In this document: piece after piece, positions 25,467-35,051 of the stretch
How the letters are laid out: the number at the start of each line of letters is the position of its first letter
Numbering within the stretch: the stretch's first letter is position 1
NCBI GenBank assembly: GCA_035610365.1
Contig: CM069439.1
Location: 6,014,001 to 6,078,000, forward strand
Direction of reading: 5' to 3'
Length of the DNA: 64,000 nt
Origin: Aquatica leii
Lineage: Eukaryota > Arthropoda > Insecta > Coleoptera > Lampyridae
Translations under genes and position numbers: made by a program
The notes under the pieces: model-generated
Seen by the model: only the letters and a program-made list of their open reading frames with translations
Told to the model about the DNA's origin: nothing
Databases searched by the model: none

Positions 25467-26839
25467 AAAAGTGTTTTACTAAATTAAGAATCTGTATTTA
25501 TTTGAATTAAACTTACTTGGTTTAAATATAAAATTATGTTTGGCTTCACCAAACTCGTAGTATTTATAAATACGAAGAGATTTTGTTGGTTTTATATGCA
25601 TAGTTATATTAACTATAAGTAAATTATTTTTTTGAATCTAATAATGTGTAAATTCATCCGATTACTAATGGATACATCTCGATGGTTAGTCCTTTGAAGT
25701 CAAAACACAATTAATTTTGATGGAAGGTTAATATAAACAGGCTCTTAATGTTATGAATATTATTTCAGATTTTCTTCAAAAGTGTTATAAACCAGCGTTA
25801 TTATTGAACTGAACAAGGTCAAATAAATGATACAATGCTTTATTATAAAGCATTTTTAGATAAAAGTATTTACCTTTAATGCAATTAAATATTTATTAAA
25901 AACAACACCCCATGATATTCGGATCAATAATTCCATTTCTTTCAAATGTATGTTGTTTATTTTAAAACTTAATTAGCTAAATTCGACATAATATTGAGTA
26001 CAGCCGTGTTGGTGACTTTTCGTACGTACGTTGATCGCCACATATTCTTATTTTAAATAGTACACAATAAAAATTATTATTAAAAATTAGATTTTTTCAT
26101 AATTTCATGTTTTATTCTAATTTAAAGCAAATGAATATTATTTGTTTATTAAGTTTTTACAACGATCACGATGCCATGTTTCTTGTTTCTAAAAAATTTC
26201 GACCAATGATTGTGCTTCATTTAGAAACCCTCGTGTCACTCATTTTTTTTTACAAATTCTATTATGCATTGTGTTTTTTGTAATTATCGTTTTTTATTCC
26301 TTAAATATTAAAAAATTCTTTAGACAAAATTAAAATTAGTATGACACGTATAACGTATTATTATTGTTTGTGTTATTTGTAAATATTCTTGATTCTGTTT
26401 CAATTTTAGGTTAATTATGATTTCACGAAAAAATTTCGATCTACCGACATTTCAATGGGAAAACATTTTGCGTAAATTTTTTGATAAGTTGCTGAAAGAA
26501 GTCATTTATTAATAGACCAAAACAAATGGTAAGCTTAACTCAAAAATAATTTCGTTAGAATTCTAAATAATTCTTATTTCAGATTCAAAACATGCAATAT
26601 ACGTATAATTTCTCCCCACAGGAACGTACAAAAGTACAAGAAAAGCCACACACAACGTTATTTTTATCAAATAAACTATTTTGTAAAATTCTTAAACATA
26701 ATTTTTGTTTAAACAAAAAAAATATCATGTTATGTAAAAAAAAATATCCTCTTTTCGCTATTAAAACAGCATATTTACCTTAATAAAATATTTTTTTTTT
26801 TAATTCAAAGAAATACTTTTATTTGTTTAGTTTAATTAT
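25467..26839 (+). other. Insert within BEL/Pao, copy D
   Basis: This is the same insert. The 63-codon frame starting MQYTYNFSP (26592-26783) is open, as in A and B, while the 74-codon frame starting MFYSNLKQ is broken as in C. The donor-like GTAAGC and acceptor-like TTATTTCAG are kept. Confidence 0.55.
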
Positions 26840-27274
26840 ACACCTAGAAATATAACATTAGGTGATCCTGAATTTGATGTGCCAAATAGAGTTGATAAGC
26901 TAATCGGTGCAGAATCATTTTGGTCTTTGCTTGAAGTACGACAAATTACGTTAGGTAGAAAAACGCCGATTTTACAAAAAAAACAGTATTTTCAAATACA
27001 ACACATTGCCATTTTATTAAAAATTCAGACATTAATAAAAGGTTAAAACAATTTAGGGAAATCGAAGTATGCAACAGGTTAGCATCCGATGAATTGACTG
27101 CTGAGAAAATGTTCAAATTGACCGTTAGTCGATAGATTTATAGTTCGGATTTGCCTATTAAATCAATAGGAGAATCAAGAAAAATCGCAGAAAAGAGATT
27201 AGGTACCTACGTTTAATCGAAAATAAATTTAGTAAAGACAAAAATGTAAAACAAGAGCAAATCAATTTTATGTA
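26840..27274 (+). pseudogene. BEL/Pao protease-to-RT linker (copy D)
   Basis: Same segment as in A-C with more change after 27110, including small deletions and an 8-base insertion near 27200. The DKLIGAE and RLGTYV..ENKFSKD region is readable only in pieces. Confidence 0.7.
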
Positions 27275-27309
27275 AGGATGTATTTGTTAATTGAAACAGT
27301 TTTCAATTA

Positions 27310-29990
27310 TAATAACTTTACTATATTCAGAAAAGCACAAGATTGCACCACGCCTAAGAATGGTTAACAAACGCTGTTGTTATCGCGCCCAGTATTCCTC
27401 CGCGCATGGATCCACCGTCCTCGTGTGACATCCTGGAACACTTTAATGTCCTCATTAATCACATAGATTTCATGATTCTAAGAGATCAATCAGATTTAAT
27501 CGATCGTTTTCCTCGCCATCGCCGCCTGTAGCCTTGCGCCCGTCCTCGCCTCAGCAATATCATCAAGGTCGTCGCCCTGTGCCACCACCTAAGATGCAAA
27601 TATTACTGTCCGGCCACTTACCGTATCGTCATCTATCATGACAGTATCCGCCACCTCTGGGGCAGTCGCCTTACCCGGGAAAGCCACCATGCCCGCCGAA
27701 CATTCACCGAAGTTCGCACTAGTGTTGCTTGCAAGCCCACCGTTGGCCAAATCGGCTATCATACCGTGACTATGAGAAAACATCAGATGAGCAAGAAAGA
27801 AATGCGTGCTCGCGTTGACTGTATTATTAAGGCCCCAGACAACGTCGGGCAGCCCCTCATCCCACCAACCCTCTGCCTCTCCGCTCGTCGCCAGCGCCTA
27901 TATATTCGTGCGATTTGATCGTTCCACCTGACCATTTGCCTGAGGTGTTGCGATATCATTCAAGACGTGACATGCGTCGCCAAAAAGTCCGCAAACGCCT
28001 TACTAGTGAGTGCCAATCCTCTGTCGCTTATCACCCGCCGAGGATACCCAAACTCACTGACTATCTCCTTTAGCTTGTTAATCGCCTCAGTCGACCTAAA
28101 AGTTCTGGTTGGCTTGGCAACCACAAATTTCGTAAATCCGTCGATCACTACGAGGATATACGAGTTTCCCCTTGCGCGTTTCACAAAGGGACCCAAATGG
28201 TCGATATGCACCGTGTCGTCGCCCCTTTATCTTATAGTTCGCTTTGACTTCAGGATCAGCTTGACCAGACATTAATGCCGCCATTGTGGCCTATACTTTT
28301 GGATGTGATAAACCAATCGTCATCCGCCACCGACATTACGTTAACGACAGTCCCCACTATTGCCTCGGCGTAGGGGTTCCTACTCAACGCATCCACGTGT
28401 TGCATGCGTCCGCCGGCCCAGTATTCCACCTCAAAGTCAAACTCCAGAATAGTTAACCACCACCTAGCAATACAGGGCACTAAATTCCGTTTAAGGAGAT
28501 TGCTCTTATCGTCACGCAATCTGTAACACACTTAAATCGTACGCCTAACAAGTAAACTCGAAAGCGTCTAATGGATTTTACAAGAGCTAAGGTCTCCAGT
28601 TCATAACTATGGTACACCTGTTCGGTCGTCCTAGTTATTCCACTGAAGTACTCGACAGGTTGCAGTAATGACCCCTTCTCCATGAAGATACCACCCAGGC
28701 CCCATTTATATACTCGCGTCGGTATGTAATTATTTCCGCCTTGCTGTCATATAAGGACGACACCGGTCTCTTCGACAGACAACTTTTCAAACGCTTTCTG
28801 CTTCTCATCGCCCCAGGTCCACTCAACGCCCTTCTTAGTAAGATCCGTAAGAGACCTCGCCAGCACTGAAAAATTCATAAGAAACTTCCTAAAATAAGAA
28901 GCAAGGCCAACAAACTGCCTAACGCCGTGAACATTAGTAGAAATAGGAAACTTCTCTACCGCTTGCACTTTTAGCCGACCAGGACGAATGCCCTCTCGTC
29001 GTGTCCCAGGTATTCTACTCGGCCCATAAGGAAAGTACATTTATCTAGTTTGAGCTTTACACCCGCCCTAAAAATAATTTCCAACACTGTTTCCAACCCT
29101 TGCTGTTCATCGCCGGAAGGGATTAGATCATCCATATACGCCAGCACCTGTTCATATCTAAGTTTACTTAGAATTTTATTTATAATGAGCTGAAAAACAG
29201 CTGGAGAGTTTGCGAGACCAAAAGAAACTCGAAGATACTCGTACTGACCTTCAGGCCTCACAAAAGCAGTCTTATCCACTGAATCTGTATGTATCAGCAA
29301 CTGATGATACCCTTGAGCTAGATCTAAAGTAGTAAAATACCTTTTATTCGCCAACCGATCTATTTGATCTGATATTAATGGTAGTGGATACCTGTCTTTG
29401 ACAGTTATAATCATTTAACGCCCTATAATTAACACACAGCCGCATTTTGCCAAAATTTTTCGGCACCAACACAATGACACTAGCATACGCCGACTGCCTT
29501 TCCCGTATAACGCCTGCTTTCAAAAGGAATTGAACCTTTTCACGGACTACTTGACGCTCCGACAATGACAACCTATAAGGCCGGTAATATATTGGAGTAT
29601 CAGTAGTTAATTTAATCTCCATCTCGCCCAGGCTGGTGGAGCCTAAATCATCGTCGCCTTGAGAAAAACACTGCGCCCTATTTTGTAACAATGTAAACAA
29701 CTGCCTCTTGCATTCATTTGATACTTTGCCTACATTCACGTATGTCAAATCAAACATGCATTGGTTACGATTACTTTTACATATATTCACCTTTACTTGC
29801 TCCTCATCCGCCGGTTGACACACATCAGATCGGGACATCAGTCACGCGTTTTTGAAAGTAAATGGTGTGTCGTCCATGTTAGTGGTAGACACCTCTTGTA
29901 CTGCCCCACACGACAGGATATACGCGGCAATCGCCATGGAAAGACGCCCGTCGGAGTACCATTTTGCCGAAGTACTTACATACTAAGATA
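27310..29990 (-). pseudogene. Ty3/gypsy pol, less rearranged copy (copy D)
   Basis: Read from 29990 down. A linker precedes RT (29344-29838; KAGVIRERQSAYASVIVLVP, then KMRLCVNYRALND). The RT palm follows at 28971-29414 (DLAQGYHQLLIHTDSVDKTA, catalytic AYMDDL). Then come RNase H (28480-29040; [29 protein letters not shown]), the RNase H end (HVDALSRNPYAEA), the integrase core (27960-28211; HIDHLGPFVK, RRVISDRGLALTSKAF) and the integrase C-region (27589 upward). Frameshifts separate the pieces, and the integrase zinc region is deleted near 28215, so it is a relic. It has no second gypsy fused to it, unlike A-C. Confidence 0.85.
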
Positions 29991-30290
29991 AGAATGTCTT
30001 CCGGATTTGGACCGTGTCGTTGTTACCGAAGTTGCCAACGTTTCGCCCACTTTCGCAAGGGGCTTAATCAGGGCGTGAGATAAATCGAAAAACTCAAACA
30101 AGCAACCGAAATCTAACTAAGAACTTCTCAAAAGTTAGGTAATCAACTTGTGATTTTAACCTCTGAAAAGGTAAGAAAGAAAACGGCCAACTTGAAAAAG
30201 CAGACGAAAATCTAACAAAGAACCACTACAGACTTAGGTAATCAACTTGTGAACCAAGCCAGATTCTAAACTCCATAGAAGATCCGATTC
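29991..30290. repeat. Short direct repeats between retrotransposon relics
   Basis: Two imperfect copies of a ~60-bp segment lie about 88 bp apart near 30110 and 30198. They share AAATCTAAC.AAGAAC and TTAGGTAATCAACTTGTGA. To the left, a stretch around 30040 reads CCAACGTTTCGCCCACTTTC. No gene is seen. Its position between gypsy copy D and the BEL/Pao relic suggests remains of one of those elements. Confidence 0.45.
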
Positions 30291-31220
30291 AGGAATGTCT
30301 GACAAAAAAGCTGAATGATTTTTGAAACTTAAAACACCCAACTAGTAGAATGCCAGACATATGACAGCAAATATTACCAGCCTCATCTAAGCTATCAGCT
30401 CCTGTAAGTAAGCCGTCAACATAAAAGTCTCTTCTTGATTTCAGAAATTTTTGGGTGTGCTGTTTGACAATCTATTACTAACTGAAATAAGCTGCGAATA
30501 GCTAAGCAAAAGTCGAAACTGTGCCATAAGTGACAGTATTTAAATCGTACGATTGAATTTGAGCTGCTGGTGTAAACCTACATAAAATTTGTTGTAGAGG
30601 TTCTTAACTAGATTCCATTTGAACCTGTCTGTGCATTTACTCTATGTCAGCTGATAAAGCATATCGATATCTTCGAAATCTAACTAAAATATAAAAGAGA
30701 TCTTGTTAGATTGTTGGAATCATTTTCTGTATGCTATTAAGATAAGAGCCGGTGTTAGTTCGTTGAGAACCGTCAAATACTACTCTAAGTTTAGTTGTTA
30801 GGCTGTCTCTTTATAGTACACTATGGTGCAGTAATAAGCAAATTTATCAGGATTTGAATTAGACAACGAAATGTGGCCATTCCAGATATTCCTTCATGAA
30901 ATTTGTATATAACTCCAATAATTCTGAATTAGTTTGCAGACGGCGTTCTAGCAACAGCAACCTATTTTGCGCAACGGCAAAATAGTCGCCTAACGTCTCA
31001 ATAGGCTGTTTGAAAGGATCTGCATGTATCTTCTACAAAATGGTTCTCACAAGTATTCTCTTCTGAAGAGAAAATCTTGTCTGTTAGGTAACTTTCTAGT
31101 TCCCAAAACCCAGCTAATTGGTTACGAATGTCAAAAATTGTATTGTATTGGTACTGCCAAGATTGGATAAATTAACGCAGATTGAACCTAAAATGATCCA
31201 ACCAAAACGAGTTTTTTTAA
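30291..31220 (-). pseudogene. BEL/Pao reverse transcriptase relic
   Basis: On the minus strand from 31220 down the translation gives SGSICVNLS-like residues (pre-RT segment), RLLLLERRLQTNSELLELY, LRVVFDGS with SYLNSIQKMIPTI, LFYILVRFRRYRYALSADIE, YDLNTVTYGT and FYVDGLLTGADSLDEA. These match the BEL/Pao RT blocks in order. The catalytic YVDD reads YVDG. Several stops and frame changes are present, so it is dead. Orientation is opposite to the BEL/Pao integrase piece at 34080-34701. Confidence 0.8.
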
Positions 31221-31224
31221 AAAT

Positions 31225-31629
31225 TGGAAAATAGATGCTGCAACATCTCTGATACTCAGTTCTTCGACACTATCAGCTGCAGTCTGTTCACCGTGCCCTT
31301 GACACTCTTCAGGGATCGCTTAAAAAGACCGTCTTCTACTTTCAAGGAATCCCACTGCGCCTAGTATATGCTTTAATGTTTCTGTCCAAAGCACTCACTT
31401 CTTCCCAGGTTGGTCGTAGCCGTTTGGTTTTCAGTTTAGGAATAGTCTTACTTTGAGATTATTTCTTTAGTAAAAATTTGCGTCTATACAAGTATTTACA
31501 AAAATGCACTATGTACTTAACGACTGCTAACAGTAGTCTTCTAGTCACGCAGTAATTCTATTCTGGCCTGGACAAAACTACTAAAAATGGACTTTTTCTT
31601 GTCCATCTTGCGCTTGTAGAAAGATTGCA
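31225..31629 (-). pseudogene. Ty3/gypsy RNase H to integrase start (left part, split by LINE)
   Basis: The minus strand from 31629 down reads QAQDGQEKVI-like residues, a degraded RPERNYCVTRRELLAVVK block, YLYRRKFLLKK, RPTWEEVSALDRNIKAY and LKVEDGLF..RLQLIVSK. These fit gypsy RNase H followed by the integrase N-terminal linker. They continue the frame interrupted at 33493 on the far side of the LINE. Confidence 0.7.
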
Positions 31630-31636
31630 TCACTTA
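31630..31636. repeat. Target-site duplication, left copy (ATCACTT)
   Basis: ATCACTT here and at 33486-33492 flank the LINE, and the gypsy reading continues on both sides. The minus-strand view is AAGTGAT. Confidence 0.55.
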
Positions 31637-33485
31637 TGGCCAGGTTTTTTTTTTTATTTTTTTTTATTTATTTCAAAAGGTGGTTCGTCTAGCGCCCCTG
31701 CACTGTGGTCTCCTTGGTCTTTTTGTGCACCTCTGATTTATTACTTCCTCATCAGTTCTGTTTCGTCAATGAGGTCCAGAAGTTTATTCCAAGAAGCTTT
31801 CTTCAACTTATCATCGGTTAGCTTTGGTTTTCCGAGAATCGTTGTGCGTTGCATTTAATACGGTTCGCATTTGCACAGCAGATGCTGCGGAGTCTCGTCG
31901 TCCCATTTTATGCTTATGTTTGTTAAGGCCACAGTACCCTGTAATTAGTCCCGCGAGTTTTGTTCATTTTTGTTGACTCAGTTTGAGTGTTTAATTGTGG
32001 CTCTGTAAGAAAGAGTTTTGTGTGCCTCATCCCTGAAGAGTTTTTCCATAATTTTTTATGCTCCGCTACAAGTTTGTCTTTTGGTATCCAGATGAGCTGC
32101 ACTGGTTGGTGAGTTGCAAATGTTTCCAGACTGCTTATGCATGTCATAATCAGTTTGGACTTTATTACTGGTGATCTTAGCGCCAGTAGTGCTGCTTGGC
32201 CGTCAGACATGTTCGTGACACACCAGTCAATAGCAGCAACTTCAGCTTGGAAAGCGGATGCATATTTACCCAAAGTCAGCGAAAATTGCTTCCCATGATG
32301 CTTGCCTCCATATATTCCTGTTCCGGTACCGTTGCGATTTTTGGCCTCATCTGTGTACCAGATAGTTCCTTTAACCGCGCACAGGTAAATGTTTTTTGTC
32401 CATTCGTCCCGTGACGGTATTATCACTTTAATTTTTTTTTAAAATGTTATAATTTTTTGTGAATTCGGATATCATAGTTAAGATCGTTTCTTCACGCACC
32501 ACGTTGTATATACCCGATTTGTTTTTCCCGGTAATTGACGCGTTTCCATTAATGTGCAACCTGTATGCTGCTTGTCTTGCTTCCATCATTACAACGAGGT
32601 TTAATGGTGGAAGTGAAAGTAGTGCTTCCATGGCTGCTGTTGACGTGGTTCTCATCGTTCCTGTTATCAGTAGACATGCCATTCTCTGTATTTTGCTTAG
32701 CTTTGCAGCTGTGCGTTTCAGGTTCGTTCTCTCACCCCGTACAAGCGCGCCGTATGTGATGATGAGTCTTGTTACTACAGTATATAACCATTTGATCATT
32801 GTGGGTTTCAATTCCCATGTGTGCCCGATCATCCGTTTGGTTGTATTAAGAAGATGGCCTTCGTTGTGACTTTTTCTAGATTAGCATTGAAAGTCAGTCT
32901 GGTATCAAGAGTAAGTCCCAGATATTTGACTTCTTTTGTCATTGAGAGCGTAACTCCGTACATCGTAGGTAGTTTTAATGTCATCCGTTTTCCGTCGTTT
33001 GGTAAACGGAATAATTGCCGTCTTAGTTGGGTAGGTCTGTAGGTTTGTTTTTTTCTACGTCCCTACAGTACCTTCTCCATGAGTCTCCCTTTGCTTTTTT
33101 TATGGTATTGTTTTTTGTTGTGAGGCTGGTTTTGTATTCATCCTAGTCTCCGTTTTTTTGGCTGTATTAAATAGCCTTCTGGTGAGTGCCCTTGCTTTGT
33201 CAAGCTCCCTGTTCCACCAAGTTATCTTGTTTGGGGTTCGTTTGGTAGTTTTTGGGCTGTTTGCTTCAAAAGCGGATTTTAATGAATTAACAATACTATC
33301 CGTTATTAGTTCTAGCTCGTGCGTTGATCTTGCAACTGTGGGCTCGTTAAAGTTTCGTTGAACAAATCCCAGTCGGTTTTTCTCGGGTTTCCGTAATTCC
33401 ATTACGAGTTCCTTGTCTGATTCAATCTTGAATCGAATGTATCTATGATCAGAAAGAAGGTTCATCTAATACATGCCACATTTTT
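31637..33485 (-). mobile_element. LOA/I-like LINE with internal deletion, inserted in gypsy
   Basis: Minus strand. From 33485 down there is the endonuclease end and linker (33100-33465; SDHRYIRFKIESD, ITWWNRELDKARALTRRLFN). Then comes a jump to the end of the reverse transcriptase (33050-32428; KYLGLTLD, IITYGALVRGER, KLSKIQRMACLLITG, SLPPLNLVV). An RNase H domain follows (32426-31923; WYTDEAKN, GTGIYGGKHHGKQFSLTLGK, FQAEVAAIDWC). The A-rich tail lies at 31643-31671. Most of the RT core is deleted between 33100 and 33050. A C-terminal RNase H places it near the LOA/I/R1 groups. It is non-functional. Confidence 0.82.
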
Positions 33486-33492
33486 ATCACTT
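33486..33492. repeat. Target-site duplication, right copy (ATCACTT)
   Basis: Matches 31630-31636; see there. Confidence 0.55.
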
Positions 33493-34078
33493 TGCTCGCT
33501 TTGACCAGATTACTTGTATCGGTATCCAAAACAAATTTTCCATCTTCCCTTGGATAATTTAAAATCGGCGAAGTGACGAGAGCTTGTTTTAGCTGATGGG
33601 AAACGTTTTCGCAGTCTTCATTCCATCTAAATTTTGCTTTTTCTTCGTTTAATTTTGTGACAGGTTTGTCAATATTGACAAATCCGGGTACAAATCGTCT
33701 ATAATAGGTGCACAACCTAAGATAACTGCGAACCTGATGCTTGTCGATTGGTGTTCCATCTCCATCTCTCGATACGACAGGCCAAGGTATTGTACTTCCT
33801 TTTTAAAATTAGTGGAATTTTTTTAACTCAGTTTCACATTTGCCTCACGTAGTCGTTAGAACACTTTCTTCAGGTTGTTCACGTCTAGGCGCGTCTTCCA
33901 AGACAGTCTTTCCAGTCAAGATGGTCTCCATGAAATGCTCGAACGTTACAGGAGCGTTACACAGACCGAAGCGCATAACAGTGAACTGCCACAAACTACG
34001 TTTTATTCGTAAAAGCGTCCTAGGGTTCCAAAAAACATATATTCTGACAATAGTGCAAACTTTGTCGAGCTAGTAATG
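33493..34078 (-). pseudogene. Ty3/gypsy reverse transcriptase/RNase H relic (right part)
   Basis: Minus strand from about 34000 down: QFTVMRFGLCNAPVTFEHFM is the conserved gypsy RT block before the catalytic YLDD. The YLDD region itself is missing. Then come CTYYRRFVPGFVNIDKPVTK, FRWNEDCENVSHQLKQALVT and FVLDTDTSN, the gypsy RNase H start. The reading is interrupted by the LINE and continues at 31629. Confidence 0.8.
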
Positions 34079-34079
34079 A

Positions 34080-34701
34080 GTTTAAAAACCAGCAAAGTTA
34101 AATTACTTACAGAATTAAGACACGAATGGATAAATTTGCATTTTATTCCTCCCAGATCACCTCATTTTGGGAGGCAGGCGTAAAATCGACGAAATTCCGC
34201 ATAAAACGAGTTATCGGAAATAACAGTTTAAATTCCTGACCTTTGCATCGTATTTCTAACGACCCTACCGACTATAGTCCTTTAACCCCTAGGTACTTTT
34301 TAATTGAACATCTATTGACAGCACTCGTTTCACAAGACATATCTAATTATTCGAGTTGTTCTCTAACTCGGTTTAGACGCTGTCAGCAAATGCAGCAACA
34401 TTATTGGAAGCAGTGGTCAGAGGAGTATTATCCGGGCTCCAAGCCCGAAGCAAATGGAGGCAAAAGTCAAACACGTTATTGAAACCAGGTATTTTAGTTG
34501 TCATCAAGTATGAAAATTTACTCCCTTTAAAATAGAGCCCAGGTCTCTCATACAGCTTCATCCCGGTAGTGTTTCAAAAGTCCTCACAGTCAAAACTGCT
34601 AGTGGAGTATATAAACGATCTACTGTAAATATGTGCGTTCTACCAATAAGAGGTGGGCGACTATTTGTAAATTATCATAATTTGCAATTTGTCAGGGGGC
34701 A
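34080..34701 (+). pseudogene. BEL/Pao integrase C-terminal relic and polypurine tract
   Basis: Plus strand: HEWINLHFIPPRSPHFG begins the conserved BEL/Pao integrase end. Then follow SNDPTDYSPLTPRYFLIEHL, LTRFRRCQQMQQHYWKQWSE, KWRQKSNTLLKPG-type residues and VVTVKTASGVYKR-type residues, ending in a CVLPI-like motif. Frame changes are present. GTCAGGGGGCA at 34691-34701 is a fitting polypurine tract directly before the LTR. Only the last ~200 codons of pol remain. Confidence 0.85.
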
Positions 34702-34894
34702 TGTAAAGGACATATTAGTTTAAATTAAAATGTGTATTACGCTTATACCATCCCCCTTAGTTTTAAGTTTTAGCATGTGTGGGCAGTAGCTCATTGACAC
34801 ACTGAAACAAATTCAATAAATCATTCCCATGTAAGCTGTTCGTATTTTATAAATAAATGTTTTAATTAAGCACAAAGTTCGTTTGTTTATAACA
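34702..34894 (+). repeat. BEL/Pao 3' LTR, short
   Basis: The sequence runs from TGTAAAGGACATATT to TTATAACA, with matching TGT..ACA ends, directly after the polypurine tract. AATAAA signals occur at about 34818 and 34851. At 193 bp it is short for the family and may be internally deleted. Its right end lies about 150 bp from the RalBP1 stop codon, in the 3' flank of that gene. Confidence 0.6.
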
Positions 34895-35035
34895 TCAAAT
34901 TTCAAATGCAGTCCACTATCATCGAAAATTAAGAGTTAGCATCTTCTGGTAACAATTTTAAAGAAGCCAATGTACAGTCCCAACAGGTGTAGAAGATTCA
35001 TGGCAAAATAAAATGTATACTTTGAAGAAAATTAG

Positions 35036-35041
35036 TTTATT
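35036..35041 (-). promoter_or_regulatory. AATAAA poly(A) signal of RalBP1
   Basis: TTTATT on the plus strand gives AATAAA on the minus strand 11 bases after the stop codon. If used, the 3' UTR is very short. Confidence 0.45.
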
Positions 35042-35051
35042 CTTATATACA

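Larger units (their letters stand above)
19171..25556. repeat. Array copy C
   Basis: This copy is more diverged than A and B. It has several private deletions: about 50 bp in the insert near 19880, about 45 bp in the gypsy 3' region near 20980, about 30 bp in the chimeric gypsy region near 23180, and most of the foldback element, which is reduced to 713 bp. It also has a 30-bp local duplication near 22650-22695. At the gypsy junction near 23130 it keeps bases that A and B have lost. Confidence 0.9.
1..29990. repeat. Tandem array of a composite transposable-element unit (copies A-D)
   Basis: The same long sequence restarts at 1, 7465, 19171 and 25557 with the landmark GTAGTATTT..AAAT.CGAAG. 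Unit length is 7464 bp for A, about 7.0 kb for B once its 4.67-kb LINE is removed, and 6386 bp for C. Order on the plus strand within a unit: insert sequence, BEL/Pao pre-RT piece, minus-strand gypsy pol, GGACGTCC cluster, primer-site-like sequence, foldback element, BEL/Pao gag/protease piece. Breaks inside the retrotransposon pieces are shared between copies, so the mosaic formed first and was then duplicated as a block. The left end is outside the window. Confidence 0.93.
25557..29990. repeat. Array copy D, partial and least rearranged in its gypsy part
   Basis: The first 1.7 kb match copy C closely. From about 27130 the sequence diverges. The gypsy pol here is longer and more conventional, running into an N-terminal RT region that A-C lack. 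The unit is not completed: there is no GGACGTCC cluster or foldback, and sequence from about 29990 is unrelated to the array. Confidence 0.85.
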
